Positions 37,469 to 49,563 are shown, numbered from the stretch's first letter. The stretch: DNA of 64,000 bases from Oenanthe sinensis (GCA_028671895.1 CM053794.1:23050501-23114500); one strand, 5' to 3'. A program made the numbers and translations. Notes: generated from the letters alone by a model not told the origin.

Positions 37469-39173
37469 ACTGTGTATTCACATGCATACTGTGTTTGTAT
37501 TTGACTGCTTCATTTGTATTTGACTGCTTTATTTATATTTCACTTGGTGGTTGGTGTGCCACTATTGTTATGTTAGGATAAATATTCACATGCATGTATT
37601 GTAAGATATATTTGTTCACATGGCAACAATATTTGTTCACATGCATGTATCCCCTTATCTGATTCGCCTATATATATAGGCAAGGAAGTTTTGATTTACA
37701 ATCACACCAAACACTCTGAGCCTTTAAACACTCTGCTGCGTATATTTGTTTCAAAGTGAATGGATCCTTTCAACCCATATAATTTTGGTCAGTCTTCTAA
37801 CCCATATAATTTTGGTCAGTCTTCTAACCCATATAATTTTAGTCAGTCTTCTAACCCATATAATTTTTCTAGTCAGCCTTCATCAAATATACATCAAGAA
37901 GAAAATGAGGAAGAAAGTGAAGAAAATTTATTTCAGTGGCAAGCTTTATGTAGTGCTGCTGCATACACATTGGTGTACTATTATGAAACATATGTACACA
38001 AAGAGCCATGTCATAACTCAATTCGCACAGGATCAAGATTAATTCACGAAATTTTACAAGGAAACGAAATTCGGTGCTATCAAGATTTTCGTATGAATAA
38101 GGTTACATTTATCTCTTTTTGTCAAAATTTAGTTGGCCGATATGGATTAGTTCCCACCCGTGGAATGTCCGAATACGAGGATGTCGGTATGTTCCTAATG
38201 ATGGTTGCTCATGGGTCGGGAAATCGCTTAATGCAAGAAATGTGGAATCATTCCGGTGAAACAATTAGTCGACATTTTCATTCTGTTTTGGAAGCAATGT
38301 GTAGATTGGCAACGGATATCATAACTCCGGGTTCAAATTATAATAGTAGAGCTGGATACCATAAACCTCAACACAGTCAGTATTATCCACATTTTAAAGT
38401 AAGTTTATACATACAATAATAATAATTTATTATTTTTCGTGTTAATTTTATTTTAATAGGTGTTCCTTAGAATATGTTAATATTTATTGCAGGATACTAT
38501 TGGAGCTATTGATGGAACACATATTAAAGTTCGAATACCTGAAACAGAACGAACACCTTATTTTGGTCGAAAAGCATACGCAACTCAAAATATTCTTGGA
38601 GTGTGTGATTTTAACATGTGTTTTACTTTTGCATGGGTAGGATGGGAAGACGGAGCACACGATAGTCGCATTTTAACCGAGGCTAGAAATAGAACTGATC
38701 TTAATTTTCCACATCCAACTGGAAATAAATATTATCTTTTAGATGCAGGTTATGCACACAAAAGAGGATATATGGTTCCGTACAAAGGTTCAAGAATAAG
38801 ATACCATATTCAAGATTTTCGTCGGGCTAACGGTACTACACACGCACCTCGAAATACAAAAGAAAAATTCAACCATTTACATTCATCATGTAGAATGGTT
38901 ATTGAACGGACATTTGGAGTGTGGAAAGCTAGATTTGCTATTTTAGCAAATATGCCGATGTATTCAATAGATACACAAACTGATATTGTTTTGGCTACAA
39001 TGACGATTCATAATTTTATTAGAAAATCAAACACTGAAGATAGTGCATTTCGAACTGCTGAAAGTGAAACTTACATTCCTGAGAGTTCTACTTCGAGAAC
39101 TAATAATATGAATGAAACTACCGAAAGTGAGGCTAACATTGATAATATGTGGATAGCAAAACGTGATGATATT

Positions 39174-41167
39174 TGTAATATCCCGTTTATATATATATGT
39201 TAATTATATAATTAGTTTTAATTATATAATTAATATATGTATTTTGCTTATTCTATTAATAATTGGAATAGGAGTAATAATAATATTAAAGGTTATATTA
39301 TTATTCTACTTCTATTAGGTATTTGAGAAATAGAATAATATATATACAAGTTATATTTTATTTTAAACCTATTCAACGTAACTTCTATTAGAGCCGCACT
39401 TGGAGACTAGGGTTTGGGAAGAGAGGAAACTTTAGAAGAGATTTCTTGTGTTCTTCCATTAATCTAAGGTGAGGGTTTTGATTTCTTCTTCTCTATGCCC
39501 ATGTGATGTTCGTCTTCCTATTTGTTTATGCTGAAATTTGTATTTGATAAAATCTGCAACTCAGACATGTTATAAAATCCATAACTGATTCGTTTGTGAT
39601 CGGATTTCGTTGATTCTTGACATTCTGGAAAGCTTGTTTCGATATCTACAATTTTTGTCTATGCATATTCTGTGAAATCAGGGTCTAACTGTGTCCAAAA
39701 TTGTGTTCTTTGTTAACCTTCAGTTTTATGTCATGAACACTTTTTCGTATATTCAAAAATTCACTATAAATCGTTCTTACGTCGAAAAATTAATCGTGAT
39801 ATCAATACGGAAAGCTTGAGGTATATTCTTTCGTTCTTAGTTAGACCCATTGGATGTTTTGAATGATTTAAATGCCTAAACTGACTTATAAAAATTCAGG
39901 GCTGTTTATACTTTTCTGCAGAGTTGGTTCATATTCAAAAATTCATATCTCCTTTGTTATTCGTCATAAAATTATGATCTTTATCAGTTATGAAACCTCT
40001 GCAAATGCTCTTTAATTGTCTAGTTATAATCGAACTGATATCAGATTGTTTTATTTGTCTAAATCAGGTTTTAACATGACCTGGTCCTGAATAATTTCTG
40101 CTGTGTTACTTGAACTTCTAAAATTCATAACAAATTCGTTATCTGTTCGTTTGTTATGAATCTTATCATTCTGGAATCCTTGTTGAATGTACTTTAACTC
40201 TCTAATTGATCATTTTCTCAGAATCTTAGTTCATCTGCTGTTAAAATTCGAATTACTATAAGTTATGAACTACTAACCTTTTTCAGCATTCGAATTGCTT
40301 TGTTCATTGGTATTTGATGCATTGTTTTTGAATCCCTATATTCTTGAACAATTATTAGTTATTTCAGAATATGATTCGATATCTTTGATATTTGTTCATT
40401 TGCCATCAGTTTATTCAGTGATCATTAGTTACGAGTGATTGGTCCTAAAATGATTTGGCTCGGTTATGGGGAACTACTAGGACAATGTTTTCTTAGTAGA
40501 AGTTTATGGACTTTATTAGGCATGTTTACATGCAACCTAAGGGTGGCTCCTTGTGAAACGCCTCTGCATACCGGTATTGCATTTGTATTAGTATTTGTAT
40601 TTGATATTCGTACACTACATGATCACATTATTTGTCATCCGTTATTAGAAATTGGTTTATTCGTTATATCATCGTCATTGACCGTATCTTTCATATATTT
40701 TTGCTTTGATCATATATTCATCATTGTATATCCGTCATTGTATTTCGAATTGTATTATTGTTTACTTTTGGGCCCTTCGGCCATCTCACTGAGCTTTGTT
40801 CGCTCACCCTTTTTGTTTTATTCTTTCCTCAGGTATTGATGATTAGATTTGCGGTGAGGATGGGGTCGCTTTGGGTAGACGACCATTAGTAGTTTTCATT
40901 AGTTCATGATTTGAATAAATTGGCAAACTTTAGACCCTCATTAGTTTGAATTGGTACTTTCATTTTGTTTTGCAGTCTGAGTTATGGCTTTCGAGACTCT
41001 ATTGTTTTTAAGATACGAATTTTATTAGGTAATAAGAGTAGACATGATGCCTTTTAGACTTATTAGAATTGGTGGTTTTCTTATATTAATTCGTCATATA
41101 GCTTCCGCACTCTGACTTTAAATTGATTATCAGCATTAATGTCGCGCCTCAGAAATGGGGTGTGACA
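39174..41167 (+). repeat. 5' LTR of Gypsy element
   Basis: 1,994 bp, almost identical to 44952-46945. The 134-codon open frame at 40435-40839 recurs in the other LTR and does not look like a conserved protein. Confidence 0.95.
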
Positions 41168-41505
41168 GAGGTGGCATCAGAGCTTAGGTCGCGTCCATTA
41201 ACTAATAGAAAAATATTTGGGGTTTGGGCGTGTGATTGAGTGTAACGCGTTAGTTATTTTTATTTTAGTATCATTGTTTTGTTTGTATTTCTTTCGTTTG
41301 GTTCGTTTTATACTTTTCGTAATCGTTGGAAATGTCGTTCATATTCGCAAGGTTTTAATGATTTGCTTATGAGTATAATCGACAACAATTATGATATTTT
41401 TGATAAAAGAATATCGGTGGAAGGATTTATTGAAGCTCATTCATCATGGGAAGGTGTTAGGAATAGATTTTCTTATGACGCGAAGATGCTATCATTTTCG
41501 ATGAT

Positions 41506-43521
41506 GTGATCCCTAGTGATATTTCGATCAACCACCTTACTTGTTATTCCTTATTATATCCTGGTGCTTCACATTCTTTTGTTACTCCTATATTTGCATC
41601 CTTGTTAGGTTTTCAGCCTCAATTCTTAGGCTTTGATTTGACTATAGACTCTTCATTCAGTAATTGTTTTGCTCCGTCTCATACGATTAAAGATTGTCCA
41701 GCATCATTATCAGGTCATATATTATCTGACAATATTATCTTATTAGACATTCGTTGTTTTGATTTGATTTTGGGCATGTACTGGTTAGCTTCTTATCATG
41801 CCACTTTAGATTGCTTTTCTAAGATTGTTAGTTTCTCTTGTCCTTGTACATCTTCCTTCGAGTATCAAGGAGTTAGACCCTTTTCTCTTTCGAGTTTGAT
41901 TTCAGCAGCCAAAGCAAAACGGCTTATTCAGAAGAGTTGTGTTGGGATGTTGGCTCTCATTGAGGAGACAAAGGTATCATCTTCAGTTATCAGTGATGAA
42001 CCTACTGTCTTTGAATTTGATATTTTCTCAGATGATCTTCCAGGCTTACCTTCGGATCGAGATATTGAGTTTGGTATTGATCTTGTTCAGGGAGCGCAAC
42101 CAGTCTCTAAAGATACTTATCGAATGTGTCCTTCAGAATTGTGTGAACTTAAAGTTCAGCTAAAAGATATGCTAGATAAAGTGGTAATTAAACCGAGTGT
42201 ATATCCTTGGGGTACTCCTGTCTTATTTGTCGAGAAGAAAGATGGAACTATGCGGTTGTGTATTGATTATAGAGAGCTCAGCAAAATCACTATAAGAAAT
42301 AAATATCCACTTCCGAGAATTGATGATTTGTTTGACCAATTACAGGGAGCTTGTTACTTCTCAAAGATCGATTTGAGGTCTGGGTATCACCAGCTTAAGG
42401 TGAGGGAGCAAGATATACCTAAGACAGTTTTTCGAACACGGTATGGACATTATGAATTTTTGGTGATGTCTTTTGGTTTAACTAATGCTCCGGCTGCTTT
42501 TATGGATTTGATGAATAGGGTGTTTAAACCTTTTCTTGATCAGTTTGTTATTGTGTTTATTGATGACATCCTCATATACTCTACGAGCAAAGAGGAACAT
42601 GAAAAACACTTGAGATTGGTATTGAACACACTTCGTGAAAATAAGTTATATGCTAAATTTTCAAAGTGTGAATTCTGGTTGGAACATGTTTCATTTTTGG
42701 GGCATGTGATAACGAAGGAGGGCATATCAGTTGATCCAGAAAAGATTTCAGCAATAGTGAATTGGGATAGACCAAAGACTGCTACAGAGGTTCGTAGCTT
42801 CTTGGGTTTAGCAGGATATTATCGTCGGTTTGTTGAAGGGTTTTCCGAAATAGCCTTGCCACTTACTCGATTGACGCAAAAGAAGGTGAAATTTGTTTGG
42901 TCAGATGCTAGTGAAGAAGCCTTTCAGAGATTAAAGTCAAAGTTAGTGTCGGCCCCAATGTTGACGCTGCCTTCGGATACAGGTCGGTTTGTAATTTATT
43001 GTGATGCTTCCAAGTTTGGATTGGGTTGTGTGTTGATGCAAAATGAGAAGGTAATTGCTTATGGCTCAAGACAGTTGAAGTCTCATGAGAAAAATTATCC
43101 TACTCACGATCTTGAGTTGGCTGCAGTTGTGTTTGCTCTTAAAATATGGAGACACTATTTGTACGGAGATACTTGTGATATTTATACTGATCACAAGTGT
43201 CTTAAGTACATCTTCACTCAGAAAGAATTGAACATGAGACAATGTCGCTGGTTAGAGTTGTTGAAAGATTATGACTGTAATATTATGTATCATCCAGGAA
43301 AGGCTAACAAGGTAGCCGATGCTTTGAGTCGTAAGACTTCGGGAGTAATAGCGGCATTATTTACAGATGAGCGGAAACTACAGTTAGAGTTGGAAAGTTT
43401 TGATGTGGAACTCCGAGTGCGTGAATCTCATGCTAATGGAATATTAGCACAGCTTGAAGTCCAACCTTCGTTGATACAGAAAATCAAAGAAAGCCAACTT
43501 GTGGACAAAAAAATTGATTGA
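41506..43521 (+). pseudogene. Gypsy protease, reverse transcriptase and RNase H
   Basis: Frame of 671 codons without a visible proper start. Protease is degenerate: the active-site region reads YPGASHSFV, lacking the expected Asp-Ser before Gly-Ala. Reverse transcriptase is well kept: WGTPVLFVEKKDGTMRLCIDYR, KIDLRSGYHQ, and the catalytic box FIDDILIYS. RNase H follows with VIYCDASKFGLGCVLMQ and TDHKCLKYIF, then NKVADALSRK. The frame breaks in a seven-A run at 43507-43513, one base longer than the neighbouring frame needs. Confidence 0.92.
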
Positions 43522-44912
43522 AATTGTGAATGGAGTTCAAAAAGGTACGCATACTGATTTTAAGGTAGATGATTATGGCATTGTATGGCTTGGTTCAAGA
43601 TTGTTTATTTCATCTGATGTTGACTTGAGGAAGAAAATCTTGACTGAGGCACACTCTTCTAGTTTTGCAATACATCCTGGTAGTACTAAGATGTATCAAG
43701 ACTTGAAGGGATATTTTTGGTGGCCAGATATGAAAAAGGACGTGGCTGAATTTGTTGAAAGATGTTTAGTTTGTCAACAAGTAAAAATTGAGCATCAAAG
43801 ACCTTCAGGGTTACTAGAGCCACTAAAGATTCCATAGTGGAAATGGGATGACATATCCATGGATTTTGTTTCAGCACTTCCTCGCACTCTTAAGGGTTTT
43901 GATTCAATATGGGTTATAGTTGACCGGTTGAGTAAGTCAGCACACTTCTTGCCGATTCGCACTACATATAAGATAGATCAGTTGGCTGAATTATATGTTA
44001 AAGAGATTGTAAGGTTGCATGGGGTACCGAGAACTATTGTGTCAGATAGAGATGCACGATTTACTTCACAGTTTTGGAAGAGTTTTCAGAAAGCTTTGGG
44101 GTCGAATTTGAACTTTAATACTGCATACCACCCGCAATCAGATGGTCAAACTGAACGTACAATTCAAATATTAGAAGATATGCTTAGAGCGTGTGCCATC
44201 GACTTGAAGGGTTCTTGGGACACCTATTTACCATTGGTTGAGTTTACTTATAATAACAGTTATCAGTCTAGTACAAAGATGGCTCCATTTGAGATATTGT
44301 ATGGTAGAAGGTGCCGTACACCTTTATATTGGGATGAAATTGGTGAGAAAGCACTTCTTGGACCTGAATTAGTACAAGCCACAGTTGACAAGATAAAGTT
44401 GGTGCGTGAGAATCTCCAAATTGCTCAAAGTCGACAAAAGAGTTAATGCCGATGTACGACGAAAAGCTTTGAAGTTTAGTGTTGGTGATTATGTTTTCCT
44501 CCGAGTTTCACCATGGAGAGCAGTGAAGCGATTTGGTAAGAAAGGAAAACTTAGTCCTCGTTTTGTTGGTCCGTATGAGATATTAGAGAGTATTGGTCCC
44601 GTTGCTTATCGAGTTGCTTTGCCTCCTGATTTGTCATATATTCATAATGTGTTCCATGTCTCTTGTCTTCGTAAATATCATCCGGATCCATCTCATGTGC
44701 TTAGTTATGAACCAAATCAAATTCGTGATGATTTGTCCTACGATGAAACTCCAATTCAGATTTTGGATCGCAATGATAAAGTATTGAGGAAACAAACCAT
44801 TCCATTAGTAAAGGTGTTGTGGCGCAATCACTCAGTCGATGAAGCGACTTGGGAGATTGAGAAGGATATGCGTGGAAAATATCCTGAACTTTTCACACAA
44901 GGTACATGTTAG
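43499..44912 (+). pseudogene. Gypsy integrase with chromodomain-like tail
   Basis: Continues the polyprotein in another frame. The zinc-binding part has HPGSTKMYQDLKGYFWWPDM and CLVCQQ. The catalytic core has Asp in SMDFVSALP, Asp in VSDRDARFTS and Glu in SDGQTERTIQ. The tail includes SPRFVGPYEIL and IPLVKVLWRNHSVDEATWEI, as in chromoviruses. Lesions are a TAG at 43835-43837 where the family has an acidic residue, and an extra base near 44443-44447 that shifts the frame. Confidence 0.92.
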
Positions 44913-44951
44913 TTAAATTTCGAGGACGAAATTTTTATAAGGGGGAAAGGA

Positions 44952-46945
44952 TGTAATATCCCGTTTTTATATATATGTTAATTATATAATTAGTTTTAAT
45001 TATATAATTAATATATGTATTTTGCTTATTCTATTAATAATTGGAATAGGAGTAATAATAATATTAAAGGTTATATTATTATTCTACTTCTATTAGGTAT
45101 TTGAGAAATAGAATAATATATATACAAGTTATATTTTATTTTAAACCTATTCAACGTAACTTCTATTAGAGCCGCACTTGGAGACTAGGGTTTGGGAAGA
45201 GAGGAAACTTTAGAAGAGATTTCTTGTGTTCTTCCATTAATCTAAGGTGAGGGTTTTGATTTCTTCTTCTCTATGCCCATGTGATGTTCGTCTTCCTATT
45301 TGTTTATGCTGAAATTCGTATTTGATAAAATCTGCAACTCAGACATGTTATAAAATCCATAACTGATTCGTTTGTGATCGGATTTCGTTGATTCTTGACA
45401 TTCTGGAAAGCTTGTTTCGATATCTACAATTTTTGTCTATGCATATTCTGTGAAATCAGGGTCTAACTGTGTCCAAAATTGTGTTCTTTGTTAACCTTCA
45501 GTTTTATGTCATGAACACTTTTTCGTATATTCAAAAATTCACTATAAATCGTTCTTACGTCGAAAAATTAATCGTGATATCAATACGGAAGGCTTGAGGT
45601 ATATTCTTTCGTTCTTAGTTAGACCCATTGGATGCTTTGAATGATTTAAATGCCTAAACTGACTTATAAAAATTCAGGGCTGTTTATACTTTTCTGCAGA
45701 GTTGGTTCATATTCAAAAAATCATATCTCCTTTGTTATTCGTCATAAAATTATGATCTTTATCAGTTATGAAACCTCTGCAAATGCTCTTTAATTGTCTA
45801 GTTATAATCGAACTGATATCAGATTGTTTTATTTGTCTAAATCAGGTTTTAACATGACCTGGTCCTGAATAATTTCTGCTGTGTTACTTGAACTTCTAAA
45901 ATTCATAACAAATTCGTTATCTGTTCGTTTGTTATGAATCTTATCATTCTGGAATCCTTGTTGAATGTACTTTAACTCTCTAATTGATCATTTTCTCAGA
46001 ATCTTAGTTCATCTGCTGTTAAAATTCGAATTACTATAAGTTATGAACTACTAACCTTTTTCAGCATTCGAATTGCTTTGTTCATTGGTATTTGATGCAT
46101 TGTTTTTGAATCCCTATATTCTTGAACAATTATTAGTTATTTCAGAATATGATTCGATATCTTTGATATTTGTTCATTTGCCATCAGTTTATTCAGTGAT
46201 CATTAGTTACGAGTGATTGGTCCTAAAACGATTTGGCTCGGTTATGGGGAACTACTAGGACAATGTTTTCTTAGTGGAAGTTTATGGACTTTATTAGGCA
46301 TGTTTACATGCAACCTAAGGGTGGCTCCTTGTGAAACGCCTCTGCATACCGGTATTGCATTTGTATTAGTATTTGTATTTGATATTCGTACACTACATGA
46401 TCACATTATTTGTCATCCGTTATTAGAAATTGGTTTATTCGTTATATCATCGTCATTGACCATATCTTTCATATATTTTTGCTTTGATCATATATTCATC
46501 ATTGTATATCCGTCATTGTATTTCGAATTGTATTATTGTTTACTTTTGGGCCCTTCGGCCATCTCACTGAGCTTTGTTCGCTCACCCTTTTTGTTTTATT
46601 CTTTCCTCAGGTATTGATGATTAGATTTGCGGTGAGGATGGGGTCGCTTTGGGTAGACGACCATTAGTAGTTTTCATTAGTTCATGATTTGAATAAATTG
46701 GCAAACTTTAGACCCTCATTAGTTTGAATTGGTACTTTCGTTTTGTTTTGCAGTCTGAGTTATGGCTTTCGAGACTCTATTGTTTTTAAGATACGAATTT
46801 TATTAGGTAATAAGAGTAGATATGATGCCTTTTAGACTTATTAGAATTGGTGTTTTTCTTATATTAATTCGTCATATAGCTTCCGCACTCTGACTTTAAA
46901 TTGATTATCAGCATTAATGTCGCGCCTCAGAAATGGGGTGTGACA
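44952..46945 (+). repeat. 3' LTR of Gypsy element
   Basis: Pairs with 39174-41167. It follows the purine tract and is followed directly by ATATT and the end of the Harbinger transposase. Confidence 0.95.
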
Positions 46946-46968
46946 ATATTGCTTCTAACATTCCATAA

Positions 46969-47317
46969 ATTTGTATTGTTTTTACTTATTAATTGTATTA
47001 TTTACTTCTGCTAATTTATCATTTGTTAATATTTATATTTTTAAATTTTATATTTAATTAAATAATTTAATTAAAAAAACCTCATAAATAAATAATTTAA
47101 TTAAAAACAATTAGTAAAACATTCTATAATAACAAAATCAAAAAAAATCAAATTTCTCACCAACTTATAAGTTAAATTTACCAAACATTTCATTAACTTA
47201 TAAGGAAAATTATCCAAATACCTAAATAACTTATAAGTAATAATTACTTATCACTTATATCACACTTATTTACTTTAAGTCATAAATAACTTTTTTTAAG
47301 TTAAGCCAAACGGGCCC
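46969..47317. repeat. Harbinger 3' subterminal region with ACTTATAAGT-type repeats
   Basis: AACTTATAAGTTAA, TAACTTATAAGG, AACTTATAAGTAAT and relaxed versions occur between about 47160 and 47310. Such repeated subterminal palindromes are commonly where transposase or its Myb partner binds; that role is inferred. Confidence 0.55.
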
Positions 47318-47680
47318 ATAATATCTAGATAAATAGTAGACGCACCTTCTTTTTCAGTTGAGTAAACCAAGTGAATTGCCGGCAAATCATCTTTTTCCGA
47401 TGAAACGTGGATGGGAAAGTGGCTGTTAAAGTTGAGAGAGTTGCTTAACCGGAGCTCGGAGACAGAAGCAGAGTTAGAATCAATGGGCAGAGCAAAGATA
47501 TCGAAAGAATACATTGTTCTGCTTCCCATAGAAGCGAAAACGATAGTGTTTGATGAACAAAAATCAAGGAAATTGAACAAGAAAAGTAAGTGAAATGATA
47601 ATAACAAGTAGAGTTGTTTAGATTTTTCCATGTTCACTTGCTGCAAGCTATACACTACAGTCTCACTGTCTCGGTATTCG

Positions 47681-48273
47681 CAAGCGGTGTTCTAAAATAC
47701 GGCTGTATCGGTAAGACACCGTTTCGATTAATTGAAATCGGGTTAAAAAAATGTTTTTTTAATTCGGTCGAGATGGAAAAAATCGACCGAAACAGTCAAA
47801 AAACGGCCATGGTCAAAAATCGGTAATAATTATTTTATTTTAAAAAAAGTTAATTTTTTTTAAAATTAATAACTAATATATCTTTATTACAAATTTAAGA
47901 TAAATATGAGTTATATGACCCTAAATACTTTATAAATTTTAAATACTCTATCAAATTGTTAATAATTATATGATATATAATGTAATAACTATTAAGATTA
48001 ATTATTAAATAATGATTATTAAATACAAACCACTTAAAATGTTAATGATAAGTGATTTTTTTTATAAATGTTAACATTTAAATATATATGGATTAATGAT
48101 ATATGATATATTTTTATTATGATTTAAAAATGTTTAAATATAATTGTATATTATTATTTATTAAATTAAATTATTTCTGATTAATGCTCCAATTAATTAC
48201 CGATTACTCGATTAATCACTGGACGGTACCTTCACTGTTTAAGTACGATTCCCATCTTTTAGAACACGGCTTG
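47681..48273. mobile_element. Terminal-inverted-repeat element, class uncertain (593 bp)
   Basis: Ends CAAGC(G/C)GTGTTCTAAAA inverted on the two sides (16 of 17 match). No clear target-site duplication, so the true ends may be a few bases inside. The end sequence resembles hAT MITEs. It sits some 50 bases upstream of the broken TolB-like gene's ATG. The interior is AT-rich with no coding capacity. Confidence 0.6.
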
Positions 48274-49024
48274 TAAATAATGTTTTATATACGCAGAGGT
48301 GTCGATGATATTAATATTGTTCTTTTCAGAAGGTACTGTATATTTGATTGGTCTGTTTGTTTTATAAGATAAATAATTTATAAATTTAAATTTACATTCG
48401 AGATTTTTAATATCATATATAACTGGCGTACTGCTTGTAAATGTTATAAAATATTATTTTTCTTGTGTATATATATATGGTTTTTAATGAGAGATTTCAT
48501 ATAATTTTTTCAATTATAATTGTGATATATTTCTTGAGAAATTAAATAAAATGATTTATATTATAAAAGGTTGTGTATATCAAAATAAAATCTAAAAAAG
48601 TTGTACATATTAAAATACTTTATATATTAAAGTATAATAATTTTTTATATTATTAACATAATTCTTGATTAATAATTCAATTAATCATTGATTGTTATTT
48701 TAAAGTGTTTTATGTGGATTAATTTTAATCTCCACTTCTTATTGCATTTAATTCATAGGGATCGTCTAAAAAAAACCCCACAGGGATCATGAAACAGGAA
48801 AAGCCAGCAATCACAAAAGTCATTTTTCACGAACCTTATCTTCTTCTCATTAAAACTAAAACCTTATCTCTTTGGAATACTTTTGTATTTACATCTGAAA
48901 ATTAAGTTGGGACAATCCATTAATAATATTTTTGTAATAAATTTATAAAATAATATTTATTTATAATTATTATAATGAGTTAGAGTCATATTCAAAACTC
49001 GAGACAGTAAGAAGATCTCCAACC
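48274..49024. other. AT-rich intergenic, left flank of 12-kb Copia element
   Basis: No gene or element ends recognised. Bases 49025-49029 (ACATT) are the left target-site copy of the next element. Confidence 0.55.
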
Positions 49025-49029
49025 ACATT

Positions 49030-49561
49030 TGTTAGAAAAATAAACACTGATTCTGTCAGAGAATATCAAGAACATATTTTATGTTGCTGACGTCATCAGA
49101 GTTTAAGAAGCTATCGACAGAGTTTACTCTATTAGAGAATACTCAATTAGAATTTACTCTAACAGAGAATACTCTATCAGAGGTTAACCGACAGAGTTTA
49201 TCATCAGAATTTATCAAAGAAGGAAACAAACAAATCAGAATTTGATTTGGATAATGAAGAAGGATTTCAAATACAATTCTATTACCTTATGGAAGCTATC
49301 ATTATCCTTATCTGTTTTGTAATTGAATTTGTAACAGTGTCTATATAAACATAGAATTAAGTTTATATTTTTTTATTCAAGTTATATCATTCTCATAACC
49401 TAGCAGCTCTTAAGAACTTTGTTTTTTTTAGAGAGTTTTGTATTCAGTTCATTCAAGTTAATACAAGACAGTTCATCTTTTATATACTTGTGTTCTTAAT
49501 CGATTATTTGGTACTATTATATTCAACACCCCTTCTATAATAGTTGATTATCTGAGCAACA
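49030..49561 (+). repeat. 5' LTR of 12-kb Copia element (532 bp)
   Basis: Pairs with 60685-61211. Contains CAGAGTTTA and related words. TCTATATAAACATAG near 49341 looks like the LTR TATA box. Confidence 0.92.
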
Positions 49562-49563
49562 AT

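Larger units (their letters stand above)
39174..46945 (+). mobile_element. Ty3/gypsy chromovirus-type LTR retrotransposon (7.8 kb), gag missing
   Basis: LTRs 39174-41167 and 44952-46945, both 1,994 bp, beginning TGTAATATCCCG and ending GGTGTGACA. Perfect target-site copies ATATT at 39169-39173 and 46946-46950. Primer-binding site TGGCATCAGAGC at 41172-41183 (initiator tRNA-Met type) and polypurine tract AAGGGGGAAAGGA before the 3' LTR. Domain order protease, reverse transcriptase, RNase H, integrase marks Ty3/gypsy; the integrase tail resembles the Tekay/Del group. Only about 340 bases separate the primer-binding site from protease, so gag is gone. I count about a dozen differences between the LTRs. 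Confidence 0.95.
37760..46968 (+). pseudogene. PIF/Harbinger DDE transposase, split by a Gypsy element near its C-terminus
   Basis: DDE_Tnp_4-type transposase. Exons 37760-38398 and 38493-39173; the last five codons are at 46951-46968 after the Gypsy insertion. The N-terminus has four tandem NPYNF(G/S)QSS units. Catalytic landmarks: first Asp in IGAIDGTHIKV, second Asp in AHDSRIL, and Glu in VIERTFGVWKARF. Removal of the Gypsy element and one ATATT copy gives a C-terminus AKRDDIASNIP and stop, with DDIA the usual family ending. The insertion ends the protein early with a few foreign codons, so it may still be nearly full length. No other stop was seen. Confidence 0.9.
34146..47317 (+). mobile_element. 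PIF/Harbinger DNA transposon with a nested Gypsy element
   Basis: Ends read GTAGGTGTTTGGCTGGGCTT (left) and, inverted, GGGCCCGTTTGGCTTAACTT (right); the shared core is GTTTGGCT...CTT. ATA flanks both sides (34143-34145, 47318-47320), a 3-bp duplication as for this superfamily, though TTA/TAA is commoner. It carries the two genes that this class uses: a Myb/SANT-like protein and a DDE transposase. Without the nested Gypsy element it would be about 5.4 kb. Near the right end, ACTTATAAGT-like words repeat. It lies inside the TolB-like gene. Exact end bases are my best reading. Confidence 0.85.
31153..47631 (-). pseudogene. Secreted TolB/DPP6-N-like beta-propeller protein gene, shattered by insertions
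   Basis: Plant DPP6 N-terminal-domain-like (WD40-like/TolB beta-propeller) protein; molecular role unknown. Three separated pieces read in one order on the minus strand. 47631-47318: ATG, signal peptide (MEKSKQLYLLLSFHLLFLF) and the first blade (FASMGSRTMYSFDIFALPID). 34145-33621: RREFLEV, RVQVPLL, then ASWAAVYST-like SWAAVYSTQL and DIYVFLTREGSRQVK. 32453-31153: VYKAILP, then TolB repeats such as FASFSPDGNRIAFV, WPSPDGKWVVF, NWSPDGEWIAFSSDRE and YFSPDGKKIVFTSD, to the stop. Breaks: PIF/Harbinger insertion at 34146-47317; nonsense TAA at 33957-33959 where the family has Tyr; LTR-type insertion at 32456-33620; one base lost near 32366. Relatives appear to encode this region without introns (from memory of the family, unverified). 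It is almost surely dead. Confidence 0.9.

Noticed and set aside
40435..40839. 134-codon open frame, repeated at 46213-46617
   Set aside because: It lies in the two LTRs of the Gypsy element and has no recognisable family; it is part of the LTR.
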